Notes: generated from the sequence alone by a model not told the origin. A DNA stretch of 64,000 bases from Paracoccus methylovorus (GCF_016919705.1 NZ_CP070371.1:1145501-1209500), one strand, 5' to 3'. Positions 9,247 to 17,208 are shown, counted from the stretch's first letter. Translations and numbers: made by a program.

Positions 9247-9892
9247 TGGACCACCGTTTTTCAAGGTAACCGCCGAAACGGGCCAGCGGGAACGAGATGA
9301 CAAAATAGAATGTGCCGCAGATCAGCAGCAGGAACAGCGGCTCCTGCAGACGCGTGATCAGGATCTGGGTGGATTTCAGAAGCTCGGTCACCTGCACGAC
9401 ATAGACCAGCGCGGAATCCTTCATCACGCCCAGCGCCAACCCGATCCACGACGGCAGCGCGACACGCGTGGCCAGCGGCAGGACGATCTCGCGCATGTCC
9501 TGCCACCAACTCAGGCCCAGCGACCGTGCCGCGCGCCGGGTGGTGGCCGGCACCGCGTCGATCCCGCCGCGCACGATCTCGGCGCAATAGGCAGCGGTAT
9601 ACATCGACAGCACGATGCAGGCGACCGTGAAGCCCGAGATATTCAGCCGCAGGATCGTGCCCAAAAAGGCGTTGGCCAGCACAAGCTGGATCAACAGCGG
9701 GATGGAGCGGAAAATATCCAGAACAAAGGTCAGCGGCGCTGCCCAGAGCGCGCCCACCTGATAGCGCAGAACGCCGAAGACAATGCCAAGCAAGGTGCCG
9801 GCGATTACCGAGATCAGCGTGACCACGATGGTCATGCCAGCGCCCTTGGCCAGGAAAATCAGGTCGGCGACTGTCAGTGCGGTATCAAACAT
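9239..9892 (-). CDS. Polar amino acid ABC transporter, permease
   Basis: A 217-residue inner-membrane permease of the HisM/GlnP family with about five hydrophobic segments. The EAA-loop signature that docks on the ATPase is seen at about residues 105-135 (AEIVRGGIDAVP, then RRAARSLGLSW). It is the second of two permeases in the operon and starts 12 bases after the first one ends. Its stop overlaps the ATPase start. Heterodimeric permeases of this kind import single amino acids; hydroxyproline is the likely cargo here given the downstream enzymes. Confidence 0.88.
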   Translation of the reverse strand: MFDTALTVADLIFLAKGAGMTIVVTLISVIAGTLLGIVFGVLRYQVGALWAAPLTFVLDIFRSIPLLIQLVLANAFLGTILRLNISGFTVACIVLSMYTAAYCAEIVRGGIDAVPATTRRAARSLGLSWWQDMREIVLPLATRVALPSWIGLALGVMKDSALVYVVQVTELLKSTQILITRLQEPLFLLLICGTFYFVISFPLARFGGYLEKRWSND

Positions 9893-9904
9893 CGGACGCC
9901 CCCC

Positions 9905-10570
9905 TCAATACCTGAACAGTCGCGCGGCGATCAGCCGTGCACCAAGGGTGATGACCTTGGTGATGACGTAAAAGATCACCGCGGCCAGCGCGAACAGCTC
10001 GAACGTGCGGAATGTCAGCGCGTTCAGGGCCTGGGTGACGCCGTAAAGATCGGTGCTCATCCCGACGGTGACACCCAGCGAGGTCATCAGGACCGCCCAG
10101 ACCATCTGGTTCGTCATCGGCAGGAACGATATGCGCAGCATCTGCGGCAGAACGACATATCGGAACGCCCCCGCCTGCCCCAGCCCCAGCGAACGCGCCG
10201 CGCGGGTCTGGGTGTCGGGGATCGCTTTCAGGGCACCGCGGAAATTCTCGGTCAGGTAGCCCGCGTTGTTGAAGGTGATGCCGATCAGCAGCGACAGATA
10301 TGGGCTTAGATGCAGGCCAAAGCTGCCCAGCCCGAAATGCGCCATATAGATCTGGAACAGCGCTGGAGTGTTGCGCGCAATCTCGACCCAGGTTTTCGCT
10401 ATGGCGGACAGCACGCGGATGCCGGACAGGCGAAACATGGTCAGCATGATCGCCAGAAGGATGCCGATGATCATCGACAAGATCGCAATCTGCATGGTGA
10501 CGATGGCGCCATCCAGCATCTGCGGAAGCCTGGCCATCGCCTGCTTCCATTGGAATGTGTAATTGAACAT
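9905..10570 (-). CDS. Polar amino acid ABC transporter, permease
   Basis: A permease of the HisM/GlnP family, 221 residues from the chosen start (MFNYTFQWKQAM). The EAA loop is visible as NFRGALKAIP followed by RAARSLGLGQAG. An alternative TTG/ATG start ten codons upstream would fall in the stem of the hairpin at 10599-10625. The ATG at 10570 has GGGACGG just upstream and is preferred. It partners with the permease at 9239-9892. The hairpin between it and the binding-protein gene probably sets a lower expression level for the membrane part. Confidence 0.86.
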   Translation of the reverse strand: MFNYTFQWKQAMARLPQMLDGAIVTMQIAILSMIIGILLAIMLTMFRLSGIRVLSAIAKTWVEIARNTPALFQIYMAHFGLGSFGLHLSPYLSLLIGITFNNAGYLTENFRGALKAIPDTQTRAARSLGLGQAGAFRYVVLPQMLRISFLPMTNQMVWAVLMTSLGVTVGMSTDLYGVTQALNALTFRTFELFALAAVIFYVITKVITLGARLIAARLFRY

Positions 10571-10598
10571 GGCCGTCCCGCTGCTGTCGGAAAGCATC

Positions 10599-10625
10599 AA
10601 GGCGGCGCGGTTGTCGCGCCGCCTT
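10599..10625 (-). promoter_or_regulatory. Intercistronic hairpin after the binding-protein gene
   Basis: Stem AAGGCGGCGCG / CGCGCCGCCTT of 11 base pairs with a five-base loop, lying between the stop of the solute-binding protein and the first permease. There is no T-run, so it is more likely an mRNA-stabilising or partial-attenuation element than a full terminator. Similar hairpins follow the other two binding-protein genes in this window. Confidence 0.55.
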
Positions 10626-10635
10626 GCGACGGAAT

Positions 10636-11448
10636 TTAGCGATAGACGCCGGGTATCGTCAGGTTGGCCGGTTCGCCCTCACCAACCCATTTGGCATAAA
10701 GTTCGGCATAGCGGCCGGTGCGCACCTGCTGGTTCACGAACAGGTTCAGATAGTTGAGCAGCCCGTATTCCTCGCGCAGGGTGAACAGGGCCACATAGTC
10801 GGGGACCATCGGCGCCTTGTCGACAACCCTGATGCCGGGGAAGTTGCCGGAATTCACGTTGGCGTTCGCAACCTCGACGGTCGAAACCGTTGCGTCCAGT
10901 TGACCCTGGCTCAGCGCCAGGAACACGTCCGCTTGGGTCTGATAGGGGCGGAAGGTGCCCTCGCCCCATTCGGTAACCTGCTTCTCCAGCCAGATCGCCT
11001 CATAGGTGCCGGCGGTGGCGCCGACGGTCTTGCCTTTCATGTCCTCCCAGCTCGCCATCTCGACCTTGTTGTTGGCGACCACAGCATTCTCGAAGGCGTA
11101 ATAGGGTATGGACATGCCCACGGTCTTGGCACGCTCCAGCGTGTCCGAGGTCGAGGCGACCCCCACGTCCACGCGGCCCGACATCAGCGCCGGGATCCGT
11201 TCCGGGAACGGGGTTTCGACGATCTCGGCCTTCACGCCCAATGCCGCGGCCAGATCGTTGCAATAGTCGACGTCGAAGCCGACGGGATTATTGCTTTCGT
11301 CGCGCATTCCCATGGGGGGAAAGTCCAGGACGACCGCACAGCGCAGGGTGCCCGAGGCGATGATGTCATCAAGCTTGTCGGCGTAAGACGGGGTTGCAAA
11401 CGCAACAGCAGCCGCCAGCAGGCTTACTATAATGGGGGATTTCGTCAT
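10636..11448 (-). CDS. Amino acid ABC transporter substrate-binding protein (SBP_bac_3)
   Basis: A 270-residue periplasmic binding protein of the family 3 type. Residues 1-23 form a Sec signal peptide (MTKSPIIVSLLAAAVAFATPSYA). The mature part begins DKLDDIIASGTLRCAV, and the conserved GFDVDYCNDLAAALG segment and the R-x-D motif in LMSGRVDVGVAS form part of the ligand cleft. It is the first gene of an operon running leftward through the importer to the aconitase X gene. An AGGAGAAGG site precedes the ATG. The promoter region 11449-11599 carries a 22-base motif also found upstream of the semialdehyde dehydrogenase. The ligand is inferred to be hydroxyproline. Confidence 0.9.
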   Translation of the reverse strand: MTKSPIIVSLLAAAVAFATPSYADKLDDIIASGTLRCAVVLDFPPMGMRDESNNPVGFDVDYCNDLAAALGVKAEIVETPFPERIPALMSGRVDVGVASTSDTLERAKTVGMSIPYYAFENAVVANNKVEMASWEDMKGKTVGATAGTYEAIWLEKQVTEWGEGTFRPYQTQADVFLALSQGQLDATVSTVEVANANVNSGNFPGIRVVDKAPMVPDYVALFTLREEYGLLNYLNLFVNQQVRTGRYAELYAKWVGEGEPANLTIPGVYR

Positions 11449-11537
11449 GAACCTTCTCCTGTCAGTCCGTATCGGCCTGTCCCGGCCGATTCCATAATAG
11501 ACAATAGCCGGAGGTTTTTTTCCAAATCAAACCAAAA

Positions 11538-11559
11538 ATACAATAAATATACAAAAAGT
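11538..11559 (+). promoter_or_regulatory. 22-bp motif shared by two hydroxyproline promoters (copy 1)
   Basis: The plus strand contains ATACAATAAATATAC followed by AAAAAGT. The reverse complement of 13180-13201 matches it at 19 of 22 positions, and both sit upstream of hydroxyproline genes. Here it lies about 90 bases upstream of the binding-protein start. A possible promoter lies closer to the gene (TTGATT, 18-base spacer, TATTGT, on the minus strand), which would place the motif in an activator-like position. The regulator that binds it is unknown; the nearby GntR and IclR proteins are candidates. Confidence 0.5.
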
Positions 11560-11599
11560 GGACGAGGCACGCGTGCACAGCGGACCTCGATGGAGTTTC

Positions 11600-13114
11600 T
11601 TAGCGGAGATCTTCCGGCAACAGGCCCTCGGGGAAGTTCTGATAGCTGACCGGCCGCAGGAAACGGCGGATGGACAGGGTGCCGACGCTGGTGGCACCGA
11701 AATTAGTGCTGGCGGGGTAAGGGCCGCCATGGACCATAGTGTCGCAGACCTCGACCCCGGTGGGGAACCCGTTGACCAGAACCCGGCCAGCCTTGCGCTC
11801 CAGCACCGGCAGCAGCCGCTGCGCGGCCGCCAGATCGGCATCATCCATATGGATCGTGGCGGTCAACTGGCCGTCGAAGCCGCGGGCAAGGCGCAGCATC
11901 TCTTCCGCATCGCGCACGCGGACGATCAGGCCCAGCGGGCCGAAAACCTCTTCGCCCAGCATGTGATCCTGAAGATAGGCGTCCGCCGTGGTTTCATAAA
12001 GGTTCGGGCTGGCCTGCCTGCCATCACTGTCGGTGGTCAACACCGGCTTCACCGCGTTGCGGCCGTCGAAGCGATCCTTGCCTTCGTGATAGGCGCGCGC
12101 GATGCCCGCAGTCAGCATGGTTTGCGGGGCGGCCTGCTCCAGTGCGGATCTGGCGGCGGCGGTGAAACGATCCGCCTCCGGGCCGTCCTGCACAACCGCG
12201 ATGCCGGGATTGGTGCAGAACTGGCCTGCACCCATGGTCAGCGAACCGGCCCAGCCGGTGCCGATCTGTTCGGCACGCGCCGCCATTGCCGCAGGCAGCA
12301 GGAACATCGGGTTGACCGAGCCAAGCTCGCCGAAAAACGGGATCGGCTCGGGCCGGCTGGCGCAGAGGTCGAACAGCGCCCGCCCCCCGGCAAGACTGCC
12401 GGTAAAGCCCACGGCCTTGATGACGGGGTGCTGAACCAACGCGGTACCAACGTCGCGCCGGCCCCCCTGAATCAGACTGAAGACACCGGGATGAAGATTG
12501 CAGGCCCTGATCGCCGCATGGATCGCCTCGGCCACGATCTCGCTGGTCCCGGGATGGGCGCTGTGGCCCTTGACCACGACCGGGCAGCCAGCAGCCAGTG
12601 CGGCCGCCGTGTCGCCACCCGCAGTCGAAAAGGCCAGCGGGAAGTTCGAGGCGCCGAAAACCGCCACCGGGCCGATGGGACGTTCCAGCAAGCGGATATC
12701 AGGGCGCGGCAGAGGCTGGCGATCAGGCAGCGCGGGATCGTGCCGACGGTCGAGATAGTCGCCCTTGCGGATGTGTTCCGCGAACAGCCGCAACTGGCCG
12801 GTGGTGCGGCCACGTTCGCCGTTCAGCCGCGCCTCGGGCAGGCCTGTTTCCTGCGTGCCGATCTGCGTGATCGCCTGGGCGCGCGCCTCGATTTTGTCAG
12901 CGATGTTTTCAAGAAAACGGGCGCGATCCTCGCGCGAGGAATAACCGTAGTCCCAGAACGCCTCTTCCGCAGCCTCGCAGGCGCGGTCCACCAACTCGAC
13001 CGTGCCCACGCTGAAGCTGCGAACCGGGCCATGCGCCGGTTCATTGTCAAAGCGTTGGTCGGTGGCGATCCATTCGCCGGCTACCAGATGCTTGCCGTGG
13101 AATTCGTAATCCAT
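11600..13114 (-). CDS. Alpha-ketoglutarate semialdehyde dehydrogenase (aldehyde dehydrogenase family)
   Basis: A 504-residue NADP-type aldehyde dehydrogenase of the 2,5-dioxovalerate/ketoglutarate semialdehyde group, which is longer and more divergent than classical members. Catalytic residues are Glu263 in FFGELGSVNP and Cys300 in GAGQFCTNPG; the cofactor loop is GFTGSLAGG near 236. It would catalyse the last step of 4-hydroxyproline breakdown, ketoglutarate semialdehyde to 2-oxoglutarate. The start at 13114 (MDYEFHGKHL) follows an AAGGA site; the frame is open 33 codons further up, but that part has no family similarity. It faces the Ldh2-family gene across a divergent promoter region that carries the shared 22-base motif. 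Confidence 0.9.
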   Translation of the reverse strand: MDYEFHGKHLVAGEWIATDQRFDNEPAHGPVRSFSVGTVELVDRACEAAEEAFWDYGYSSREDRARFLENIADKIEARAQAITQIGTQETGLPEARLNGERGRTTGQLRLFAEHIRKGDYLDRRHDPALPDRQPLPRPDIRLLERPIGPVAVFGASNFPLAFSTAGGDTAAALAAGCPVVVKGHSAHPGTSEIVAEAIHAAIRACNLHPGVFSLIQGGRRDVGTALVQHPVIKAVGFTGSLAGGRALFDLCASRPEPIPFFGELGSVNPMFLLPAAMAARAEQIGTGWAGSLTMGAGQFCTNPGIAVVQDGPEADRFTAAARSALEQAAPQTMLTAGIARAYHEGKDRFDGRNAVKPVLTTDSDGRQASPNLYETTADAYLQDHMLGEEVFGPLGLIVRVRDAEEMLRLARGFDGQLTATIHMDDADLAAAQRLLPVLERKAGRVLVNGFPTGVEVCDTMVHGGPYPASTNFGATSVGTLSIRRFLRPVSYQNFPEGLLPEDLR

Positions 13115-13179
13115 CGCCGATCCTTCCTTTTCAAAACCCGGGGGACATGCCAGCACAATATAAGCGCCAGCGGTCTTTG

Positions 13180-13201
13180 AGTTTTTGTATATTTCATGTA
13201 T
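13180..13201 (-). promoter_or_regulatory. 22-bp motif shared by two hydroxyproline promoters (copy 2)
   Basis: Read on the minus strand this is ATACATGAAATATAC followed by AAAAACT, matching the copy at 11538-11559 at 19 of 22 positions. It lies in the 132-base divergent region between the semialdehyde dehydrogenase and the reductase gene, 66 bases upstream of the former and 45 bases upstream of the latter, so it could control both directions. Confidence 0.5.
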
Positions 13202-13246
13202 GCAGACTGTCAATCATGGATGGCCCATCGTGCGAAAGAGGAAAAT

Positions 13247-14278
13247 ATGGAGCAGACACTGACTGTCGACGCCTTGCGGGACCGCGTCGAAGGAATTTTC
13301 CGCCACGCCGGAATGAACGCGATTCAGGCCGCCGCGCTGTCGCGGGTCATCACGGCAGGGGAACGGGACGGCTGCAAATCCCATGGTGTGTATCGCATCG
13401 AAGGCGTCTTGCGCACGCTCAAGGCTGGCAAGGTGCTGGGCACGGCAGAGCCAGAGCTTGACGGGGGCAGCGACAGTGCCATCGTCCGGGTCAACGCCCG
13501 TGGCGGGTTCTCCAACCCAGCATTCGAGCTTGGGCTTCCCGTTCTGGCCGCACGCGCGAAACGCTTGGGACTTGCGGCTTTGGTCGTGAACGACTGCACC
13601 CATTTCGCAGCACTGTGGCCCGAGGTCGAGGCCGTCACCGATCACGGGCTTGCCACCATGGTCATGTGCCCCAGCTATGCAACGGTCGCGCCTGCCGGCG
13701 GCAAGCGGCCGCTGCTAGGGACCAACCCCTTTGCTTTCGGCTGGCCGCGCACGGGCCGCGCGCCCTATGTGTTCGATTTCGCCACATCGGTCGCTGCGCG
13801 GGGCGAGATCGAACTGCATCGCCGTGCGGGCAAGCCTTTGCCGAAAGGCTGGGCCATCGACGCCGAGGGCCAGCCGACCACCGACCCCGAGGCCGCGCTG
13901 GCAGGGGCGATGCTGCCGTTCGGCGGGCACAAGGGGTCCGCTATCGGCACCATGATCGAACTGCTGGCCGGCGTCATGATCGGCGACCTGACCAGTCCCG
14001 AGGTTCTGGATTTTCTGGGCAGCACCACGCTTGCACCGTTTCATGGCGAACTGATTCTGGCACTGTCGCCGGAAAAATTCACCGCCGGCCGCGAAGGCGA
14101 TCCCTTCGCCCGGGCGGAACTGTTGTTCGAGGCCATTCAGGGCCAAGGCGCGCGCCTGCCTTCGCAACGCCGATTTGCCGCCCGCGCCAAGGCAGAGGCC
14201 GAAGGGATCACTCTGTCGGACAGCGAAATCGCGCAGCTTGAACGATTTGAATCGCTTGGGCTCAACGCCGTCGCCTGA
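13247..14278 (+). CDS. Ldh2/malate dehydrogenase family oxidoreductase, likely delta-1-pyrroline-2-carboxylate reductase
   Basis: A 343-residue protein of the Ldh2 (MDH2) family of NAD(P)H-dependent oxidoreductases, which includes delta-1-piperideine-2-carboxylate/delta-1-pyrroline-2-carboxylate reductases (DpkA type). The conserved SHGVYR motif with catalytic His46 and the later GGHKGSAIG loop are visible. In this island it would reduce pyrroline-2-carboxylate, made by the two 3-hydroxyproline dehydratases, to L-proline. The ATG at 13247 follows AGAGG. The frame is open 17 codons further upstream without similarity to the family. Malate, lactate or ureidoglycolate dehydrogenase activity is possible, but the context favours the imine reductase. 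A hairpin terminator follows the stop. Confidence 0.85.
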   Translation: MEQTLTVDALRDRVEGIFRHAGMNAIQAAALSRVITAGERDGCKSHGVYRIEGVLRTLKAGKVLGTAEPELDGGSDSAIVRVNARGGFSNPAFELGLPVLAARAKRLGLAALVVNDCTHFAALWPEVEAVTDHGLATMVMCPSYATVAPAGGKRPLLGTNPFAFGWPRTGRAPYVFDFATSVAARGEIELHRRAGKPLPKGWAIDAEGQPTTDPEAALAGAMLPFGGHKGSAIGTMIELLAGVMIGDLTSPEVLDFLGSTTLAPFHGELILALSPEKFTAGREGDPFARAELLFEAIQGQGARLPSQRRFAARAKAEAEGITLSDSEIAQLERFESLGLNAVA

Positions 14279-14281
14279 ATC

Positions 14282-14313
14282 AAAAAGGCCCTTCCGGTTC
14301 GGAAGGGCCTTTG
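14282..14313. terminator. Bidirectional rho-independent terminator
   Basis: A 13-bp stem (AAAGGCCCTTCCG with CGGAAGGGCCTTT) and a three-base loop lie between two convergent genes, the reductase ending at 14278 and the DapA-family gene ending at 14325. On the minus strand the stem is followed by a run of five Ts; on the plus strand the T-run is only three. Confidence 0.85.
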
Positions 14314-14324
14314 CCGCGGCCGCC

Positions 14325-15287
14325 TCAGGCCTTGTATTTCTGCACCGCCCCCGGCAGCTTGCTCCATTCCGCATACCAGGTCTTGAACTGGTGGTACTGT
14401 GTTTCGGCCCAGCCCCGCTGGCTTGGCGACAGCTCGTCCGTTTCATTGAAGTGCAGCTGATATTGGGTGTCGCCCTGCAGCGTCATCATGTGCTTGTAAT
14501 ACAGGACCAGATCGGTTTCCTCGTCCCAGGACGACAGCACCTCAAGCGCCTCGCCCAGTTCGCAGGCACGAAGACGGGCGTCCAGATCACCCTGCGCCGC
14601 AGCCTTCGAAAGCGCGACAAAATGCAGGATTTCCCGCGGCAGGACGTTACCGATGCCGGTGATCGTGCCGGTCGCGCCGCATTTGACATAGCCGTGATAG
14701 ACCCCGGTATCGACACCGGCCATCAGGATCACGTCCTTGTCGGCGCTGGTGATGTGTTCGGCGGCATAGGTCATGGCGGCGGCACCGCCGAATTCCTTGA
14801 AGCCGACAAGGTTCGGATGCTCGGCACGCAGGGCAAAGAACAGGTCGGCCTTGGTTTCGAACCCGTAGTGGGGGCTGTTATAGATCACTGCGGGCAGATC
14901 CGGCGCGGCAGCAAGGATTGCCTTGAAGTGGTGGCGCTGCGCCGTAGCCGAGGCCCCGCGCGACAGCACGCGCGGGATTACCATCAGCCCCGCCGCGCCA
15001 ACCTTTTGCGCGTGCTTTGCATGGGCCACCGCCATCGCCGAGTTCACGGCACCTGTGCCCACGATCACCGGGATGCCTGCCTGCACCAGCCGCTCGACGC
15101 CCGCCATGCGCTGCTCGTCGGTCAGCAACGGCCAGTCGCCCATCGAACCGCAATAGACGACCGCCGACATTCCCGCCGCGATCAGTTCCTGCGCCTTGCG
15201 CACCAGGGCGTCGTAATCGGGCAAACGGTCGGCGGTGCAGGGGGTCATCAGGGCAGGAATAACCCCGGTGAAGATCTGGGTGTTCAT
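14325..15287 (-). CDS. DapA-family delta-1-pyrroline-4-hydroxy-2-carboxylate deaminase
   Basis: A 320-residue TIM-barrel protein of the dihydrodipicolinate synthase/N-acetylneuraminate lyase family. The Schiff-base Lys164 is in LVGFKEFGG and the catalytic Tyr136 in VIYNSPHYG. Beside the epimerase, FAD dehydrogenase and semialdehyde dehydrogenase, the expected role is the deaminating hydration of delta-1-pyrroline-4-hydroxy-2-carboxylate to alpha-ketoglutarate semialdehyde. The start at 15287 (MNTQIFTGVIPALMTP) follows AAGGAA; an upstream in-frame codon eight residues earlier is less likely. The gap upstream holds a TTGTCGACAA palindrome that recurs before the GntR gene, suggesting control by that regulator. 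Confidence 0.87.
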   Translation of the reverse strand: MNTQIFTGVIPALMTPCTADRLPDYDALVRKAQELIAAGMSAVVYCGSMGDWPLLTDEQRMAGVERLVQAGIPVIVGTGAVNSAMAVAHAKHAQKVGAAGLMVIPRVLSRGASATAQRHHFKAILAAAPDLPAVIYNSPHYGFETKADLFFALRAEHPNLVGFKEFGGAAAMTYAAEHITSADKDVILMAGVDTGVYHGYVKCGATGTITGIGNVLPREILHFVALSKAAAQGDLDARLRACELGEALEVLSSWDEETDLVLYYKHMMTLQGDTQYQLHFNETDELSPSQRGWAETQYHQFKTWYAEWSKLPGAVQKYKA

Positions 15288-15359
15288 CGTGACGGTTCCT
15301 TGTCTCGGCAAGTCAAAGGGCTGATTCTTTCAACCGCCATTTTAATGTTTGCATTTTAT

Positions 15360-15369
15360 TTGTCGACAA
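15360..15369. promoter_or_regulatory. TTGTCGACAA palindrome, candidate GntR operator (copy 1)
   Basis: A perfect ten-base palindrome lies 73 bases upstream of the deaminase start, in the gap between it and the GntR gene. A near-identical ATGTCGACAA lies upstream of the GntR gene at 16114-16123. FadR-subfamily GntR regulators commonly bind short palindromes of this form. Assignment to this regulator is inference. Confidence 0.45.
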
Positions 15370-15386
15370 GAATTAGACAGCCCCCG

Positions 15387-16085
15387 TCACAAAGGCAGGG
15401 ACTGCCGCTCATCCCGCGCCAGGAACTGCTGGATCTGCCGGACGATCTGATCGGCATGGGCTTTGGCCAGCCGGTCGCACAACTCGACATCCCGCGCCGC
15501 GATGGCGGCAATGATCGCCTCGTGCTCATCTACATATTCACGCGGCAGGCGGTCGTTGAACGACTGGTAATACAGGCGCAGCAGCCGGCGGCCTTCGTCC
15601 AGAACCCGCAGGAACAGGCTGAGGTAATAGGGATTGCGGCCTGCCTCGGCGATGGCCGCATGCAGATCGCGGTTGGACGAAATCATCGCCAGCGCATCCT
15701 GCGCCTCGACCGCCGCAGCAAACCGGGCCTGATGATCGCGGATGACCTGCAAATCGGCAGGCTGGTGATAGGTCGCGGCCAGCCGGGTGGTCACGCGATA
15801 CATCAGCGTCAGCGCATCAAAGAAGGTATGCAGGTTGAGAAAGTCGATATTGGCAACCATGGTCGAGCGGTTCGGCAGGGTCTCGACCAGCCCCTCGCCC
15901 GCCAATCTGACCAATGCTTCGCGAATAGGTGTGCGGGACATGCCAAAGCGGTCGGCCAGTTGGACCTCATCAATCGGACTTCCCGGCGGCAGGACCAGAT
16001 CAAGGATTTCATCGCGCAGCAGGTCATACACCCGCTTGACGCCTGACCCGCGTTTGCGCTCGGGAAAGGTCTCTGTTTCGGCCAT
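15387..16085 (-). CDS. GntR-family (FadR subfamily) transcriptional regulator
   Basis: A 232-residue regulator with a winged helix-turn-helix at about 18-80 (motif DRFGMSRTPIREALVRL) and a C-terminal FCD-type helical effector domain containing DLHAAI and DEHEAIIAAI, which carry the metal- or ligand-binding acidic and histidine residues of that class. Family members often repress catabolic operons for amino or organic acids. The ATG at 16085 has AGGAG eight bases upstream; a GTG two codons earlier is too close to that site. It sits upstream of the deaminase gene on the same strand, and matching TGTCGACA palindromes precede both genes, consistent with autoregulation and control of hydroxyproline genes. 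Confidence 0.87.
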   Translation of the reverse strand: MAETETFPERKRGSGVKRVYDLLRDEILDLVLPPGSPIDEVQLADRFGMSRTPIREALVRLAGEGLVETLPNRSTMVANIDFLNLHTFFDALTLMYRVTTRLAATYHQPADLQVIRDHQARFAAAVEAQDALAMISSNRDLHAAIAEAGRNPYYLSLFLRVLDEGRRLLRLYYQSFNDRLPREYVDEHEAIIAAIAARDVELCDRLAKAHADQIVRQIQQFLARDERQSLPL

Positions 16086-16113
16086 GTGCACGACTCCTGC
16101 GGTCCTGAATGCG

Positions 16114-16123
16114 ATGTCGACAA
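16114..16123. promoter_or_regulatory. ATGTCGACAA site, candidate GntR operator (copy 2)
   Basis: It contains the palindrome TGTCGACA and shares nine of ten bases with the site at 15360-15369. It lies about 28 bases upstream of the GntR start, where binding would block its own promoter. Confidence 0.42.
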
Positions 16124-16328
16124 CATAAATACTTAAGGTTCAATATTCGTTCAATCCTTCTGCGTCGATGGTGGCAATGCGCAGCCGCCGAGTTGACAAG
16201 CCAGCGGGTGCCGTTATCGCGGCAATGGTGATCTGCGCGATCCACGATTCATCCATCACAACCCAAGATGGCGCCGATCCACTGCGGGTGCTATCAGTTG
16301 TCCGAGTCATTATTCCGGAGAGCGATAT

Positions 16329-17120
16329 ATGCGTTCGCGCAAATCCTTGGATAGCGAAGAAGGGCCCAACAGTTCCTTCGTCAACGCCCTGGCGCGGGGG
16401 CTGGATATTCTCAGCTCGTTCCGCCGAGGTGAAACTTCGCTGGGGAACAAGGATTTTTCCGAAAGGACCGGATTAAGCAAATCAACCGTCTCGCGGCTGA
16501 CCTATACGCTGCACAAGACGGGCTATCTGGCCTATGATCCCCTTACCTCGCGTTACAGTCTGGCGCCCCCGGTGCTGTCGCTTGGCTTTTCCTGCCTGTC
16601 GGGAATGAGCGTGCTGACCCTTGCCAAGCCCAAGATCGAGGCGCTGGCGAACGAAGTCGGCGCGCCTGTCGCCATCGGCGGGCGCGACCGGCTGTCCATG
16701 GTCTATCTGGAATGCGCGAAAGGCAGCAACGCGGTAATTCTTGCCATCGACGTGGGCGTCCACCTCAAGCTCGCGACATCGGCGCTTGGGCGGGCCTATA
16801 TCGCGGCCCTGCAGGACAAGCAGCGCGAAGAAATCTTCGCCGCGCTGGCCGTGCATGAAGGGGAAAGCTGGCCGGAACTGCGCCGTGGCATCGAAGAGTC
16901 GATCGAGTGCTATCACAAACACGGCTACTGCCTGTCGCTGCGGGATTGGAAACCGGATGTGAATGCCATTGCCGTGCCCTATGTGCCGGGCGGCGGCGGT
17001 CCGATCCTGGCTTTCAACTGCGGCGCGCCGACACAAATCATGAGCGAAGACCGCATCCGCAACGAGGTTGGGCCGAAGCTGGTCGATCTGGTGAAAGAGA
17101 TCAACCTGATCACCCGCTGA
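16329..17120 (+). CDS. IclR-family transcriptional regulator
   Basis: A 263-residue IclR-type regulator. The N-terminal winged helix-turn-helix spans about 15-78 (NALARGLDILSSF, then LSKSTVSRLTYTLHKTGYL), and the effector-binding GAF-like domain follows from about 90 to the end, including SALGRAYIAAL and the NAIAVPY segment. It is divergent from the GntR gene and convergent with the CoA transferase, so it may serve the hydroxyproline genes or the acid-degradation genes to its right. The ATG at 16329 comes shortly after GGAGAG. The effector cannot be told from sequence. Confidence 0.88.
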   Translation: MRSRKSLDSEEGPNSSFVNALARGLDILSSFRRGETSLGNKDFSERTGLSKSTVSRLTYTLHKTGYLAYDPLTSRYSLAPPVLSLGFSCLSGMSVLTLAKPKIEALANEVGAPVAIGGRDRLSMVYLECAKGSNAVILAIDVGVHLKLATSALGRAYIAALQDKQREEIFAALAVHEGESWPELRRGIEESIECYHKHGYCLSLRDWKPDVNAIAVPYVPGGGGPILAFNCGAPTQIMSEDRIRNEVGPKLVDLVKEINLITR

Positions 17121-17143
17121 CTGCCGTCCCGGGGGGCTGGAAA

Positions 17144-17177
17144 CGGCGCGCACCCCGGCCGGGGTGGGGTCGCGCCG
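17144..17177. terminator. GC-rich hairpin between convergent genes
   Basis: An inner palindrome CACCCCGG/CCGGGGTG is nested in an outer stem CGGCGCG/CGCGCCG between the convergent IclR and CoA transferase genes. There is no T-run on either strand, so termination is plausible but not certain. Confidence 0.4.
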
Positions 17178-17208
17178 TGCCGGACAGGTTGCCGTCGGCA
17201 ACCCCCGA

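Noticed and set aside
10686..11649. A long plus-strand frame opposite the amino acid binding protein
   Set aside because: The minus-strand gene has a signal peptide and family motifs; the plus frame has none.
14175..16046. A 623-codon plus-strand frame opposite the DapA-family and GntR genes
   Set aside because: It crosses two real minus-strand genes and their promoter gap and has a histidine- and arginine-rich composition typical of shadow frames.
17144..17177. A riboswitch or attenuator in the IclR/CoA-transferase gap
   Set aside because: The genes converge here, so a leader function is impossible; a terminator-like role is the only reasonable one.
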